DNA from: Paraburkholderia dioscoreae
GTDB taxonomy: Bacteria > Pseudomonadota > Gammaproteobacteria > Burkholderiales > Burkholderiaceae
Reading direction: 5' to 3'
Assembly: GCF_902459535.1 (NCBI RefSeq)
Contig: NZ_LR699553.1
Span: forward strand, 682,001 to 746,000
Length of the DNA stretch: 64,000 nucleotides
Below the pieces are notes generated by a model. That model did not search any database, was not told where the DNA came from, and worked only from the letters and a program-made list of their open reading frames with translations. The position numbers and the translations under genes were made by a program. Of this stretch, positions 17,199-26,309 are shown one piece after another (the stretch's first letter is position 1; each line of letters begins with the position of its first letter).

Positions 17199-19589
17199 CT
17201 ACTGCGCGAGCCGGTCGATGCGCACTGTCTCCGAGAAAAGCCCCGGCAGCTTGCCGAGTTCCTGAGCTTCGCCCAAGACGAGTCCGTTTCCTGACGGATA
17301 GCGCGACAACGCTGGCGCACCGCCGGTGAAATAGAAATCGCCGAGGGTGGCGTCGGTGCGTCGAAACAGCACGAGTGCGGTCCCCTGTTTGTCGCGCACG
17401 AATTCCGGGAAGACATCCGACCACGACAATCCATGCAATGTCGCCGCCTGAGCCGGTGTACTGCCCGCGCCGCTCATGTCGAGCGTGGCGACGTCGATCA
17501 TCGCTTCTTCGCTCGATTCGTCGAGATGCGGCGTCAGCAGAATCAATGTGTTGCTGTCGCGGCCATGCACGGCGCCCATCGTCACTTTCACGAAGTCGGG
17601 GACGAAACTCGCTGGCAAGACGTTGCGCTCGCCGAGGGTCATGCGTGCACCCTCGTTGGCGACGGGAGTGAGCGCGAGGCGTCCGTTCGCGCTGTCCACC
17701 GCGACCAGCGCGGCGCGCGTGCCCGCCGTCTCACGCACCAGCAGGTTGACGTTCTGCGGCAGGCTTCTGGCCTGTGCCCAGAGTGTCGGCGCGGATCCCA
17801 CCGAGCCTCCCGATCCTTGCGGCGACGCCACCCACAGATCGAGTCCGCTGTCGGTCCGCTTCTGCGCGATCAGCACGCTGGCCCGTCCCGTAGCGGTGAA
17901 GTCCGCAGCCACGTATTGCTGCGTCAGTTCCGGCCTGAATGCATTGCTCGTTTGCAGCCACAGGCGCGGTGCCTCGAAGTGGTCGCCAGCACTGCGAAGC
18001 AACCAGAACGCGGTCCCGCCCTCGCGTGCCGCGACGATCATCAGGTCCGCCTTGCCGTCGCCGTCGAAATCGCCGAGCAGGAAGCGCACGCTGTCGAAGC
18101 ACAGTCTGTCGCCGGCGCAACTCGGCGCGGTGGCCTGCGGATCGAACGGCACGACGTTGGCGTACCACAGCGCGGGCGGCGACGCCTTGGCGAGCGACGC
18201 GGCATACACGTTAAAGCCCGGGCCGTCGTGTTGCCGCTGGACGTACACCACGGACTGCTCGCCCGAACCGGCGACGTCGCCCGTCATCGCCGTGGCGAGC
18301 CTCAGATCGTTCGCCTGGGTGCGTTGCGTGGTGGCCCAGCGGTAGCGCGTGGTGAGCGCGGTGCAGCCGCGCATGGTCAGCTTGCCGTCGTTTTCGCCGA
18401 GGCAGTGGCGCATCGGCGTATAGACGAGGCCGAAGTCCCACGGCGTCCAGCGCTGCGCCACGTCCCATTGATCGCAGGTCTCGGCGACCAGATAGCCGTC
18501 GCGCTCGGCAATGCATTGCGAAGTCGCGGCGCTCACGAGCGCCGCGTTGCGAGCGTTGCCGGGATAGACGGTTAGCGGATCCCATCGCCATTGCTGAGCC
18601 GGCGAACCCGTGCACGCGGCGAGTGTCGGCGCGCGTCCCGGACCGGCGGAGCTGAGGCAGCGGCTCGCCGCCGCGTTGAAGAGTTGAAGCGGATGAGACA
18701 CGAAATCCGGTACGCGGCGATCGGTGCGATCGGCAAACGCATAGCGGCGCGAAATCCAGTTGCCGTCCCATTGAAACTCACCGAACACATGCGACGATTC
18801 GCTGCCGTCGATCGAAAAATAACTGGCGACGATGTCGCGCTTGCGCTGCACTTCGGCCGCGGGAAGGTTGCCCGGCCAGCCGCCGGTCGGATAGGTGACG
18901 TGATAGACGATCGGCACGCTCTTGCCGAGCGTCTGGGCGACATGGCGGGTGATACGCGCGGCGTAGATATGATCGGGGTGCTCGATAAACGGTACGGTAT
19001 CCGGATTGAGCGTATAGATCAGCGTGGCCTGCGCGAGTATCGCTTTCAAGGTGGCCGACAAGGCATCGCGATCGTACTTCACGCGCACGGAGCCGTCCGC
19101 GTTCATTGGATAAGTGGAGAGCGTGGCGTGCTGTTCCCACAGCAGGCCGAGCGGTTCGCGGCCGCCGCGCACGCCGCCGCCTGGCAGGCGCAGTTCGAGC
19201 AGGCGCACTTGCGGCCTCGCCTTGAGCACCATCTGATGCACGAGCTTGCCGGCAATCGTCACGTTGGATTCGAGCCATTCGTCAGGCACGCCCGCCATGC
19301 GCGCGTAAGCGAGACGCGAAGCCCGCTCGCGGGTTTGAACGTAGGCGAAGTCCGCGCCGTTGGCGCCGCCGATCAGATGCACGGTGGTGATGCACCATCC
19401 CGCGTCGAGACGCTCGCTGATGGCGGGGTCCACGAAAAGCAGATCGTCATCGAGATGCGCGACCACGGTGACCAGCGTGCCGGCGCCGCAGTCTGCCGCG
19501 TGTGCGGATGCTGGCAGGAAGGCGAAGACGAACAGCGCGAAGCATGCAATGAATGAATCGCGAACGAGCCTGATTGCCGATGGTCGCAT
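17199..19589 (-). CDS. Secreted PIG-L-type deacetylase with ricin-like and FG-GAP-like repeats
   Basis: A 796-residue exported protein. A signal peptide (hydrophobic core FIACFALFVFAFLPASAHA) is followed by a PIG-L/LmbE N-acetylglucosamine deacetylase domain (about residues 35-260). This domain carries the zinc motif VVAHLDDDLLF and the second metal motif EHPDHIYAAR. A ricin-type trefoil-like segment follows (CLSSAGPG and QQWRWDP repeats, about residues 300-410). The C-terminal half holds FG-GAP/VCBS-like repeats (for example LLGDFDGDGKADLMIV). It is about three times longer than simple PIG-L enzymes. Its setting in the EPS locus suggests that it deacetylates the extracellular polymer, with the trefoil and repeats for binding. 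Confidence 0.82.
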   Translation of the reverse strand: MRPSAIRLVRDSFIACFALFVFAFLPASAHAADCGAGTLVTVVAHLDDDLLFVDPAISERLDAGWCITTVHLIGGANGADFAYVQTRERASRLAYARMAGVPDEWLESNVTIAGKLVHQMVLKARPQVRLLELRLPGGGVRGGREPLGLLWEQHATLSTYPMNADGSVRVKYDRDALSATLKAILAQATLIYTLNPDTVPFIEHPDHIYAARITRHVAQTLGKSVPIVYHVTYPTGGWPGNLPAAEVQRKRDIVASYFSIDGSESSHVFGEFQWDGNWISRRYAFADRTDRRVPDFVSHPLQLFNAAASRCLSSAGPGRAPTLAACTGSPAQQWRWDPLTVYPGNARNAALVSAATSQCIAERDGYLVAETCDQWDVAQRWTPWDFGLVYTPMRHCLGENDGKLTMRGCTALTTRYRWATTQRTQANDLRLATAMTGDVAGSGEQSVVYVQRQHDGPGFNVYAASLAKASPPALWYANVVPFDPQATAPSCAGDRLCFDSVRFLLGDFDGDGKADLMIVAAREGGTAFWLLRSAGDHFEAPRLWLQTSNAFRPELTQQYVAADFTATGRASVLIAQKRTDSGLDLWVASPQGSGGSVGSAPTLWAQARSLPQNVNLLVRETAGTRAALVAVDSANGRLALTPVANEGARMTLGERNVLPASFVPDFVKVTMGAVHGRDSNTLILLTPHLDESSEEAMIDVATLDMSGAGSTPAQAATLHGLSWSDVFPEFVRDKQGTALVLFRRTDATLGDFYFTGGAPALSRYPSGNGLVLGEAQELGKLPGLFSETVRIDRLAQ

Positions 19590-19720
19590 AGTGATTCGAG
19601 TCCTGACGATGAGCTCGAATCATACTGTAGCGGCCATAGCCGCCACGTTACCGAACTCACAATCGGCGTCACATTGCGCTCCGGCATGGACGCAGGCACG
19701 CATGCCTGCCTGCTCGCGCG

Positions 19721-20173
19721 TTAGCGGAAATAGGCTTTGGTGTTGTCGTGGACGTCCGCTCGCGCCAGCAGTTCCTCCGGCGCGAGCCACGCATATTCGC
19801 TGTGCTGCTCGGGGCGTCCGAGCGGCGCCGTGCCCGCGAGCGTGAGCGCATAGGCGAGCACAATGTAGTGAGTCGACACGTCCGGCTCGCCCGCGAAGTT
19901 GTCGCTGTAGTGATGTTCGAACACGCCTTCGAAGCGCGCCGTCGAGCGCGCCAGATTCGCAATGCCTAACTCCGCATCGGCGATGCGCGCGAAAGCGGCG
20001 TCGAGTGTTTCGTCTTTGTGAATGCGGCCGCCGGGAACGAACCAGGTGCCGCGAGCAGGGCGGTTACGGCGGCGGCCGATCAGCACGCGCCCGCGCGTAT
20101 CGCTGACGATCAGATCGAACGCGACCAGAGGCGTGAGGCGGACCACGTCCAGGAAATCGATCTCGGTCAGCAT
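19721..20173 (-). CDS. gmm: GDP-mannose mannosyl hydrolase (Nudix)
   Basis: A 150-residue Nudix enzyme that hydrolyses GDP-mannose to GDP and mannose and so adjusts the precursor pool. The family-specific GGRIHKDETLDAAFARIADA (about residues 48-67) is the Gmm variant of the Nudix box. FEHHYSDNFAG and the C-terminal WLAPEELLA also fit. It is the usual partner of GDP-mannose/GDP-fucose EPS clusters such as colanic acid. Here it is in the left wing, about 4.5 kb from manC and on the opposite strand. Confidence 0.88.
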   Translation of the reverse strand: MLTEIDFLDVVRLTPLVAFDLIVSDTRGRVLIGRRRNRPARGTWFVPGGRIHKDETLDAAFARIADAELGIANLARSTARFEGVFEHHYSDNFAGEPDVSTHYIVLAYALTLAGTAPLGRPEQHSEYAWLAPEELLARADVHDNTKAYFR

Positions 20174-20256
20174 GTCTTCTCCCGCGGTTGCCGCGCCGCT
20201 CGGGCGCGCCTGTTCTGGGCGGCTCCGAAGCGACGTCGGGCGTTCGTCACGATTCG

Positions 20257-20406
20257 CTAGTAGTCGCGATGGTGATCATCGTTCCGTGTGAGCCGGCCCG
20301 ACACGTTCGCCAGAAAGAGCGCGAGCAGAATCGCGCCGATCGTCGCGAAGAGAAACGCGCCGATCATCGCGGCCAGTACCAGCATCATCCATGCAAGGCC
20401 GTTCAT
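20257..20406 (-). CDS. 49-residue single-helix membrane protein
   Basis: The translation begins MNGLAWMMLVLAAMIGAFLF, continues through a hydrophobic ATIGAILLALFLANV stretch and ends in a charged RNDDHHRDY tail (49 residues). It has one long or two short membrane helices and no recognised domain. The ribosome site is weak. Its clean hydrophobic profile and the compact fit between gmm and the glycosidase gene support it. The function is unknown. Confidence 0.5.
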   Translation of the reverse strand: MNGLAWMMLVLAAMIGAFLFATIGAILLALFLANVSGRLTRNDDHHRDY

Positions 20407-20519
20407 GTTTCGGCTCCGGCGTGTTGACAGCCATGCTATCGTGCCCCCGCCTGCATACTATGTGCGCCAGTAGCCGCAGAGCCTGTCACATCACGCCGAA
20501 GTATCGTCACATCGCGCCG

Positions 20520-22811
20520 CTAACGGGCCACATAACCCTCAGGTGTCGTGACCGCGTCCCTGAAAACGTCGGCGTTGCCGGAGACCACGTAGACCGGCGC
20601 CGGCGAGAGTTTCACGCTTGCCACGCCGTCGCGGTACGGCAAGGTCGTCGCGTTGCCCATCATGTCGAACACCGTCACTTCTCCGGTGCTGCCGGGCGCG
20701 TCGACGCGCAGCCGATAGTCCACGTTGCGGCTCGCGTCGAAACCGCTCCTGGCGCTCCATGCGTCGTTGTCATGTGTCCAGAGGGCGGTGACGATCTTGC
20801 CGCCGCCGAGCCGGCGGAACGCGTACGCGTAGACGCCTTTGGGAACGCCCTTGAGCGGGCCGAGCGTCACGGTGCCGTCGATGATGCGCGTCATCGCCGC
20901 CACTGCGAGCGCCGCGGGCTTCGGGCTGATGCGGGTCGGGCCATAAGCGCCCGTGGGATGATCGAGCTCGAAGAAAATGCCGTAGCCCGGCGCGGCGTCC
21001 GGCATATCCGCAAGATAGAACACGTAGGTCATGTCGGCGCCTTCGCCGAGCAGGATCAGATGCGTGCGCGCCGTGACCGCCGCCTGGGCATACAACACAT
21101 TCGCGCCCGGATAGTTCTTGCCATACGATTCGCCGATGTCGTAGCTGATGCCGGTCTCGGTCACGAACAGCGGTGCGCCGGGTTTCAGGTACTGACGCAT
21201 TTCGTGGCGCAGCGCCCGCATCGCGGCGGGCAGCGCGCCCGGCACCGTGCCCTGATTGCCGGTGTCCGTCACCCGCTCGGGCGGATGCGAGGGCGTCGTG
21301 CCGATGTCGTAATAGCCGTGAATCGTCATGCCGTCCATATAGCGGCCGATGCCAAGCGGACCGAGCTTGCGCATCCACGTCACGTTGCCTTGCACCGACG
21401 AATACGTCAGGCCCATCACCACCGCATGGGGATCCGTGTGATGGATGCCTTCCCAGACCGCCTTGTACATGGCGATGAAATTCGCGTCGGTGTCGCGCCA
21501 TGGCAGACCGCCGTCGGCGTCCGGTTCCCACGTCACCTGATAGTAGTTGTCGCGCTGTTTGGGAAAGTAGGTCATGCGCACCCGATTCGACTCGGCGCCG
21601 ACCCTGGCCATGTAGTCCTTCATCTGCGCGAGCGAAGTCGGCGCATAGCTGTGCGTTTCCTTGCCGGTCGGACTCGCCCACTGGGGGATGCCGTCGAGCT
21701 GGATCAGCCGCATGAGGTCGCCGCGCCGGAAAAACGGCGTGAGCTGCTTCGTCGCAGGCTCGAATGTGCCCGGTTTCTTCGGCTCTTCCATATACCAGTT
21801 GCGATTGTCGTTGACCCACGACAGGCCGAGCGCGGTGTAGACCGGCCGGTAGCCGTCGCCGTCGCAGCACTGCTGGCCGGGTGCCAGATAGGCGGCGCCC
21901 TGGCCGCCGAAGCGGTGCAGATCTTCATACGGAAAACGCACCGCGGGTAAGGCGGCGGAGGGGTCCGGCAGCACGCCGAACGTCACAATGCCCGCGGGAC
22001 GCGTGCCGCGCGATTCGAGTTGGCCATGTGCGCGTTCCAGCGATGCGGACACGGCGAAGTAACCCGCCACGCTGGACGCGCAACTCAGCGTGGACAGGGT
22101 TGCGCCGGCCGCAACGGGGAAGCGTCCACTGGCGCGCACGACATTCCACGTGTCGCGTATTTGCCAGGTAAGCGTGTCGCTTTGTGTGGGGCGTGTAGCG
22201 AAAACAAGCGCGAAGGGTTTGGTCACGGCGAACAGACGGGTGCCGTCGCTGGGCGTGTCGGCTTCGAGCAGATCACCGTTCTGCGCTGTGGGCACCTGCA
22301 ACGAAGGTGCCGAGCAACGCAAGCCTTGTCCGCGCGGCGCCTCCAACTCCGCGGGCGCGGCGGATTGCACCGCAGCGCCCGACGCCTTGTCCGTATTCGC
22401 GACAGGCTTCGCTGCGGGCGCTGCCGCTTGCGTCATCGCGCAGCGCTTCTCGACGCCGGGCGCCGGATCGCCGAAGACAGCGTTGTTGCACTCTGCGCTA
22501 TCCGCAAACGTCTTGACGACGTGCTGCTGCACCGTGCCATACAGCACGTCGCGCGTTCCGCTGAAACGGCAGGTGCCGTATTCCGCCGCACACGGTGTCC
22601 ACTTCCTGCCGTCCGCGGTGAATTCGCCCTTGCTCGCACTCACGCCATTCGCTTGCGGAGCAGCGTCTGCGGCCGCGCATCGAACGGTTGGAAGACCGAG
22701 CAGGATGATGGCTGCCGCCGAGGCAACCAGACTGACTCGCAGTCCTCGACTCACGGCGGAAAAGCCGCCGGCGCGCTTTCGCGGCGCGCGCTGTTCGCGT
22801 ACATTCGACAT
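20520..22811 (-). CDS. Secreted PslG-like clan GH-A glycosidase candidate (paralogue 2) with cysteine-bearing N-terminal module
   Basis: A 763-residue protein. It has a long basic N-terminus and a hydrophobic segment (LVASAAAIILLGLPTVRCAA). A small Cys-containing module follows (WTPCAAEYGTCRFSG and CNNAVFGDPAPGVEKRC, about residues 70-125), of a kind found in secreted carbohydrate-active proteins. After a linker comes the same hydrolase architecture as at 13277-15238: LIQLDGIPQWAS, catalytic-acid candidate in YYQVTWEPD, nucleophile candidate in FVTETGISYD, and GEGADMTYVFY. The start at 22811 has GGGGA upstream. It probably acts on the EPS in the periplasm or outside the cell. Confidence 0.72.
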   Translation of the reverse strand: MSNVREQRAPRKRAGGFSAVSRGLRVSLVASAAAIILLGLPTVRCAAADAAPQANGVSASKGEFTADGRKWTPCAAEYGTCRFSGTRDVLYGTVQQHVVKTFADSAECNNAVFGDPAPGVEKRCAMTQAAAPAAKPVANTDKASGAAVQSAAPAELEAPRGQGLRCSAPSLQVPTAQNGDLLEADTPSDGTRLFAVTKPFALVFATRPTQSDTLTWQIRDTWNVVRASGRFPVAAGATLSTLSCASSVAGYFAVSASLERAHGQLESRGTRPAGIVTFGVLPDPSAALPAVRFPYEDLHRFGGQGAAYLAPGQQCCDGDGYRPVYTALGLSWVNDNRNWYMEEPKKPGTFEPATKQLTPFFRRGDLMRLIQLDGIPQWASPTGKETHSYAPTSLAQMKDYMARVGAESNRVRMTYFPKQRDNYYQVTWEPDADGGLPWRDTDANFIAMYKAVWEGIHHTDPHAVVMGLTYSSVQGNVTWMRKLGPLGIGRYMDGMTIHGYYDIGTTPSHPPERVTDTGNQGTVPGALPAAMRALRHEMRQYLKPGAPLFVTETGISYDIGESYGKNYPGANVLYAQAAVTARTHLILLGEGADMTYVFYLADMPDAAPGYGIFFELDHPTGAYGPTRISPKPAALAVAAMTRIIDGTVTLGPLKGVPKGVYAYAFRRLGGGKIVTALWTHDNDAWSARSGFDASRNVDYRLRVDAPGSTGEVTVFDMMGNATTLPYRDGVASVKLSPAPVYVVSGNADVFRDAVTTPEGYVAR

Positions 22812-23609
22812 GTGTTCCCCGTGCCGTTCGCCGTACTTCCCCCAGACGACAAACACGTCGCCCATTTGCTAGTTCACCAGGTCAGACCCGCCGGGCCGCG
22901 TCCCTTCAGCCAATGTGTTGCGGAAACCGCATAGTGTATTTCCGCAAACCGCTGGCGGAAATAGCCCGCTTCTCATCCGACACATTCCGCCACTGGCCCG
23001 TCTATTGCCGCGCGGTCTAAAGTTGTCTTATTTCGGTGTTTCACGTTTGAAACATTAATCGCCATGTTTATATTCGCGGGATCCAATAACAACCAATTAA
23101 ATAATTTTGCCGCGCGCTTAAGTGCTTATATTGGATGTTCGTTTTACTTATTGCCACTCCGGAGATTTATCGTCAGAAGAAACGCGGGCTGGCGCCCGCA
23201 TGGAGCAGATGCCGGCATAACGAAGCCGGCTGCGCTCATTCTGACGTTCCGGCGGGAAAAAGTCACTTCAAATCGGTTTGGCGAAGGATGGTTCGAGTTG
23301 TAACTCGGCCGTTTTCGAGTAGTCGCCGTGTGTGCGGTGCCGTACGAAATGCCAGTTTTATTTGCATTAACATTCGCAGAATGCCAATTCATTCATATGC
23401 GGAATCGGCAATTAATCCGTTGAAAAGACAGCGGTAGCGGGGTTGTTCCGAAAATCCCTGGCGGGTCACCCTGTCCATACGCCAACATGTACGCGCTTTC
23501 GGTCATGGCGGCTAAATGCTTGATTGGCGGTGACTATGATGCGCTGCACAGAGCCGGCCTCTCTGTGGCCGTCCCGGGTGAAGAGTTAGATCCGTTTTCT
23601 GGTGAGAGG
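22812..23609. other. AT-rich regulatory region before the EPS regulator
   Basis: About 800 bases of low GC (notably 23010-23150 and 23330-23450) between the divergent glycosidase and AraC-type regulator genes. It holds a sigma-54-like box at 22993-23008 and GCCGGC repeats near 23210-23230. It presumably contains the main switches of the EPS locus. A frame open from 23487 could extend the regulator by 41 residues, but lacks a ribosome site. Confidence 0.5.
22993..23008 (+). promoter_or_regulatory. Candidate sigma-54 (-24/-12) promoter
   Basis: CTGGCCCGTCTATTGC has the GG and GC dinucleotides separated by exactly 10 nt and matches most of the consensus TGGCACG-N4-TTGC. It points towards the EPS regulator, but is about 600 nt before its start. 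A chance match is possible in GC-rich DNA. Confidence 0.3.
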
Positions 23610-24599
23610 ATGACTATGACCTGCGCGAGTCTCGAGTCTGCAATGCTGCGCTGGGTGCACGCTCCGAACAAGGGTATGCGTCGCATCGCGATACTGATGT
23701 TCAACGACTGCTCGCTGCAGGGAGCCGGGGTCGTTGCCGAGGTGTTTCAGGCCGCGAACGAAATGGCTTCGTCCGGTTCGGGCGGCTGGTTATACGACGT
23801 TTCCTTCCTGTCGGCCGACGGCGGCATGGTGACTTCGTCATCCGCGCTGCGGGTCTGGACTGACGGACTCGACGCGCGGCATTACGGCGGTTTCGATGCG
23901 TTGTATGTGGCGGGCGGTAAGGGCGCATTCGCCGCCGCAGGCGACGAGCGGCTGATTGCGTGGCTGCGCCGCATACGCCGCAATACCGGCATGATCCGGC
24001 CGATCGCGGAAGGCCGCGCGCTGCTCGATGCGGCGTATGTGCCCGACAGCAAGGAAGCTGGCGATTCGCAGGCGCAGCCGATACCCGCGCGCCAACCTGA
24101 ACAGACCGCCGACGCGGGCGATCGCCTCGAATCGATGAGAAGTGCGCTCGCCATGATCAAGCGCGATCTCGGCAGCGCCACGGCGCGCACGGTGGCCGAG
24201 CGCCTGCTGGCCGATTCGTGCTCGAATCTCGCGCCGCTGCTCGGCGAAGACGGCGGCCTGAGCCCCGGCGACAAGGTGCGCGCGGCCGCTCGCTGGCTGC
24301 AAGAAAATTGCCAGCAGGCGATTTCGATTGCCGACGCGGCGCAGTTCGCCGCCATGAGCGAGCGCAACTTTCTGCGCCGCTTCAAGATGGAAATGGGCAT
24401 TACGCCCTCGAGTTTTCTGTTGCACGAGCGCCTTGCGGTGACCTGCAGCCTGTTGACCGAATCCGAATTGCCGGTCGACAAGATCGCGCGGCGTACCGGC
24501 ATGGGCAATGGCGACCGCCTGGCCAAGGTGTTTCGCAAACGGATGAGAATTTCGCCGACCGAATTTCGGATTCAAAGCCGCCGACTGGTCGGCGAATAG
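23610..24599 (+). CDS. AraC-type regulator with degenerate GATase1-like domain
   Basis: A 329-residue protein. The N-terminal part resembles the DJ-1/PfpI (GATase1) domain of GlxA-like regulators (RRIAILMFNDCSLQGAGVV, later FDALYVAGGKGAF). The nucleophile-elbow cysteine and the second half of that domain are missing, replaced by a short Ala/Gln/Pro linker. The C-terminal AraC HTH pair is intact (ISIADAAQFAAMSERNFLRR and GMGNGDRLAKVFRKRM). The start is placed at ATG 23610, with ATG 23616 (GAGAGG ahead) and ATG 23487 as alternatives. It ends 88 nt before manC on the same strand, so it is the probable local activator of the EPS operon. Confidence 0.78.
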   Translation: MTMTCASLESAMLRWVHAPNKGMRRIAILMFNDCSLQGAGVVAEVFQAANEMASSGSGGWLYDVSFLSADGGMVTSSSALRVWTDGLDARHYGGFDALYVAGGKGAFAAAGDERLIAWLRRIRRNTGMIRPIAEGRALLDAAYVPDSKEAGDSQAQPIPARQPEQTADAGDRLESMRSALAMIKRDLGSATARTVAERLLADSCSNLAPLLGEDGGLSPGDKVRAAARWLQENCQQAISIADAAQFAAMSERNFLRRFKMEMGITPSSFLLHERLAVTCSLLTESELPVDKIARRTGMGNGDRLAKVFRKRMRISPTEFRIQSRRLVGE

Positions 24600-24687
24600 C
24601 GCGACGGGGCCCGCCGGAGGTCCGCGCGGCAGCGTGGCATCCGGTCCGTCTTTCCGCCGATCTTTGAGAATTATAAGGATTGCGAAT

Positions 24688-26256
24688 ATGTTGACTCAGG
24701 GAACTGTGAACGCCGTGTCGATCGACCCGAGCAGTGCGGGCGCCACGATGGCGAACGGGCGCTGCGCGCGCATCGTCCCGGTCATTCTGGCGGGCGGTTC
24801 GGGCACCCGGCTGTGGCCGGTGTCGCGCGAGAACTACCCGAAGCAACTGATTGACGTAGTCGGTTCCGACTCGCTGCTGCAGGCTACCGCGCGGCGTATG
24901 GACGGGTTTCCCGCCGCCTGGAAAGTGGATGCGTCGCCGGTCATCGTGTGCGGCGAGGAACACCGCTTCGTGATCGCGGAACAGCTTCATGAAAACGGCG
25001 TGGAAGCTCGTCTTATTGTCGAGCCGGCGCGACGCGATACGGCGCCGGCGCTCACGCTGGCGGCATCGCTCGCATGCGCGGACGGCGGCGACGCGATTCT
25101 CGTCGTCATGCCCGCGGATCATTCGATCGCCGACGTGCCCGCCTTGCAGGCCGCGCTCGAACGCGCGGCGCAGTATGCGGAGCAGGGTTCGATCGCGACG
25201 CTGGGCGTGCCGCCCACGCGCCCCGATACCGGCTTTGGTTATATCCGCATCGGCGCGGAACTGGCGGGCGGCGGCCATGCGATCGACGGTTTCGTCGAAA
25301 AGCCCGCGGAAGAACTCGCGGCGAAGTATGTCGCGGCGGGCATGTACTGGTGGAACAGCGGCATCTTCATCGTCCGGGCGAGCGTGTGGCTCGATACGTT
25401 GAAGCGTCTGCAGCCGGAAATGCACTCGGCCTGCGAACGCGCGTTCACCGGCGGCCGCCAGGACGGCGCGTATTTCCGGCCGCTGGTCGAAGCGTTCCTC
25501 AGTGCGCCCGCGAATTCGATCGACTACGCGGTGATGGAGCGCCTGACCGAAACGGCCGAACGGGCCGAACCGGATACGACGGACGGCGCGGCCGCAGGCA
25601 TCCCGGCGCAGCCGGCCGGCGTCGTGGTCGGGCTGGCTGCCGGCTGGTCGGACCTCGGTTCCTGGGACGCAGTCTGGGCCGCAATGGAGAAAGACGCCAA
25701 CGGCAACGCAGGCCGCGGCCGAGTGACGTTCGAAGGCGCGGTATCGAGCTACGCGCATTCAGAAGGGCGGCTGGTCGCCTGTGTCGGCACCACCAATGTG
25801 GTGGTGGTCGAAACCGCCGACGCGGTGCTGGTGGTCGACCGCTCGCATGTGCAGGACGTGAAGGGCCTGGTATCGCGCATCAAGGCGCAGCATGCGCCGG
25901 AGGCCGACGCGCATCGCAAGGTGCGCCGCCCGTGGGGTTTTTACGATTCGATCGACCACGGCGAGCGTTTCCAGGTCAAGCGCATTGTCGTGACGCCGGG
26001 CGCGCAACTGTCGTTGCAATTGCATCACCACCGCGCGGAACACTGGGTCGTCGTGCGCGGCACGGCGCTCGTCACGCGCGGCGACGAACAGTTCCTGTTG
26101 AGCGAAAACGAATCGACCTACATTCCGCTCGGCACCCGCCACCGGCTTGAAAACCCGGGCAAGGTGCCGCTCGAAATCATTGAAATCCAGTCAGGCGCCT
26201 ATCTCGGCGAAGACGACATTGTGAGGTTCAACGACAACTACGGCCGCTGCTCCTAA
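24688..26256 (+). CDS. manC: Mannose-1-phosphate guanylyltransferase / mannose-6-phosphate isomerase
   Basis: A bifunctional type II PMI/GMP of 522 residues. The N-terminal nucleotidyltransferase has PVILAGGSGTRLWPVSREN (about residues 31-49) and FVEKP; the C-terminal cupin isomerase has RPWGFYDSI and QLHHHRAEHWVVVRG. It makes GDP-mannose from mannose-1-P and GTP, and mannose-6-P from fructose-6-P. AAGGAT lies about 9 nt before the chosen ATG. It heads the core operon, followed at 53 nt by wcaJ. It supplies GDP-mannose both for direct use and for Gmd/Fcl. Confidence 0.95.
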   Translation: MLTQGTVNAVSIDPSSAGATMANGRCARIVPVILAGGSGTRLWPVSRENYPKQLIDVVGSDSLLQATARRMDGFPAAWKVDASPVIVCGEEHRFVIAEQLHENGVEARLIVEPARRDTAPALTLAASLACADGGDAILVVMPADHSIADVPALQAALERAAQYAEQGSIATLGVPPTRPDTGFGYIRIGAELAGGGHAIDGFVEKPAEELAAKYVAAGMYWWNSGIFIVRASVWLDTLKRLQPEMHSACERAFTGGRQDGAYFRPLVEAFLSAPANSIDYAVMERLTETAERAEPDTTDGAAAGIPAQPAGVVVGLAAGWSDLGSWDAVWAAMEKDANGNAGRGRVTFEGAVSSYAHSEGRLVACVGTTNVVVVETADAVLVVDRSHVQDVKGLVSRIKAQHAPEADAHRKVRRPWGFYDSIDHGERFQVKRIVVTPGAQLSLQLHHHRAEHWVVVRGTALVTRGDEQFLLSENESTYIPLGTRHRLENPGKVPLEIIEIQSGAYLGEDDIVRFNDNYGRCS

Positions 26257-26309
26257 ACAGCACGCCGGATTCAACTGCAGACAAGAACGGCAAGAACGAG
26301 GTGACCAGA

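Noticed and set aside
17433..18575. 380-codon plus-strand frame inside the PIG-L gene
   Set aside because: Antisense shadow; no ribosome site and no recognisable protein.
20391..21950. 519-codon plus-strand frame under the second glycosidase
   Set aside because: Antisense shadow of the real gene.
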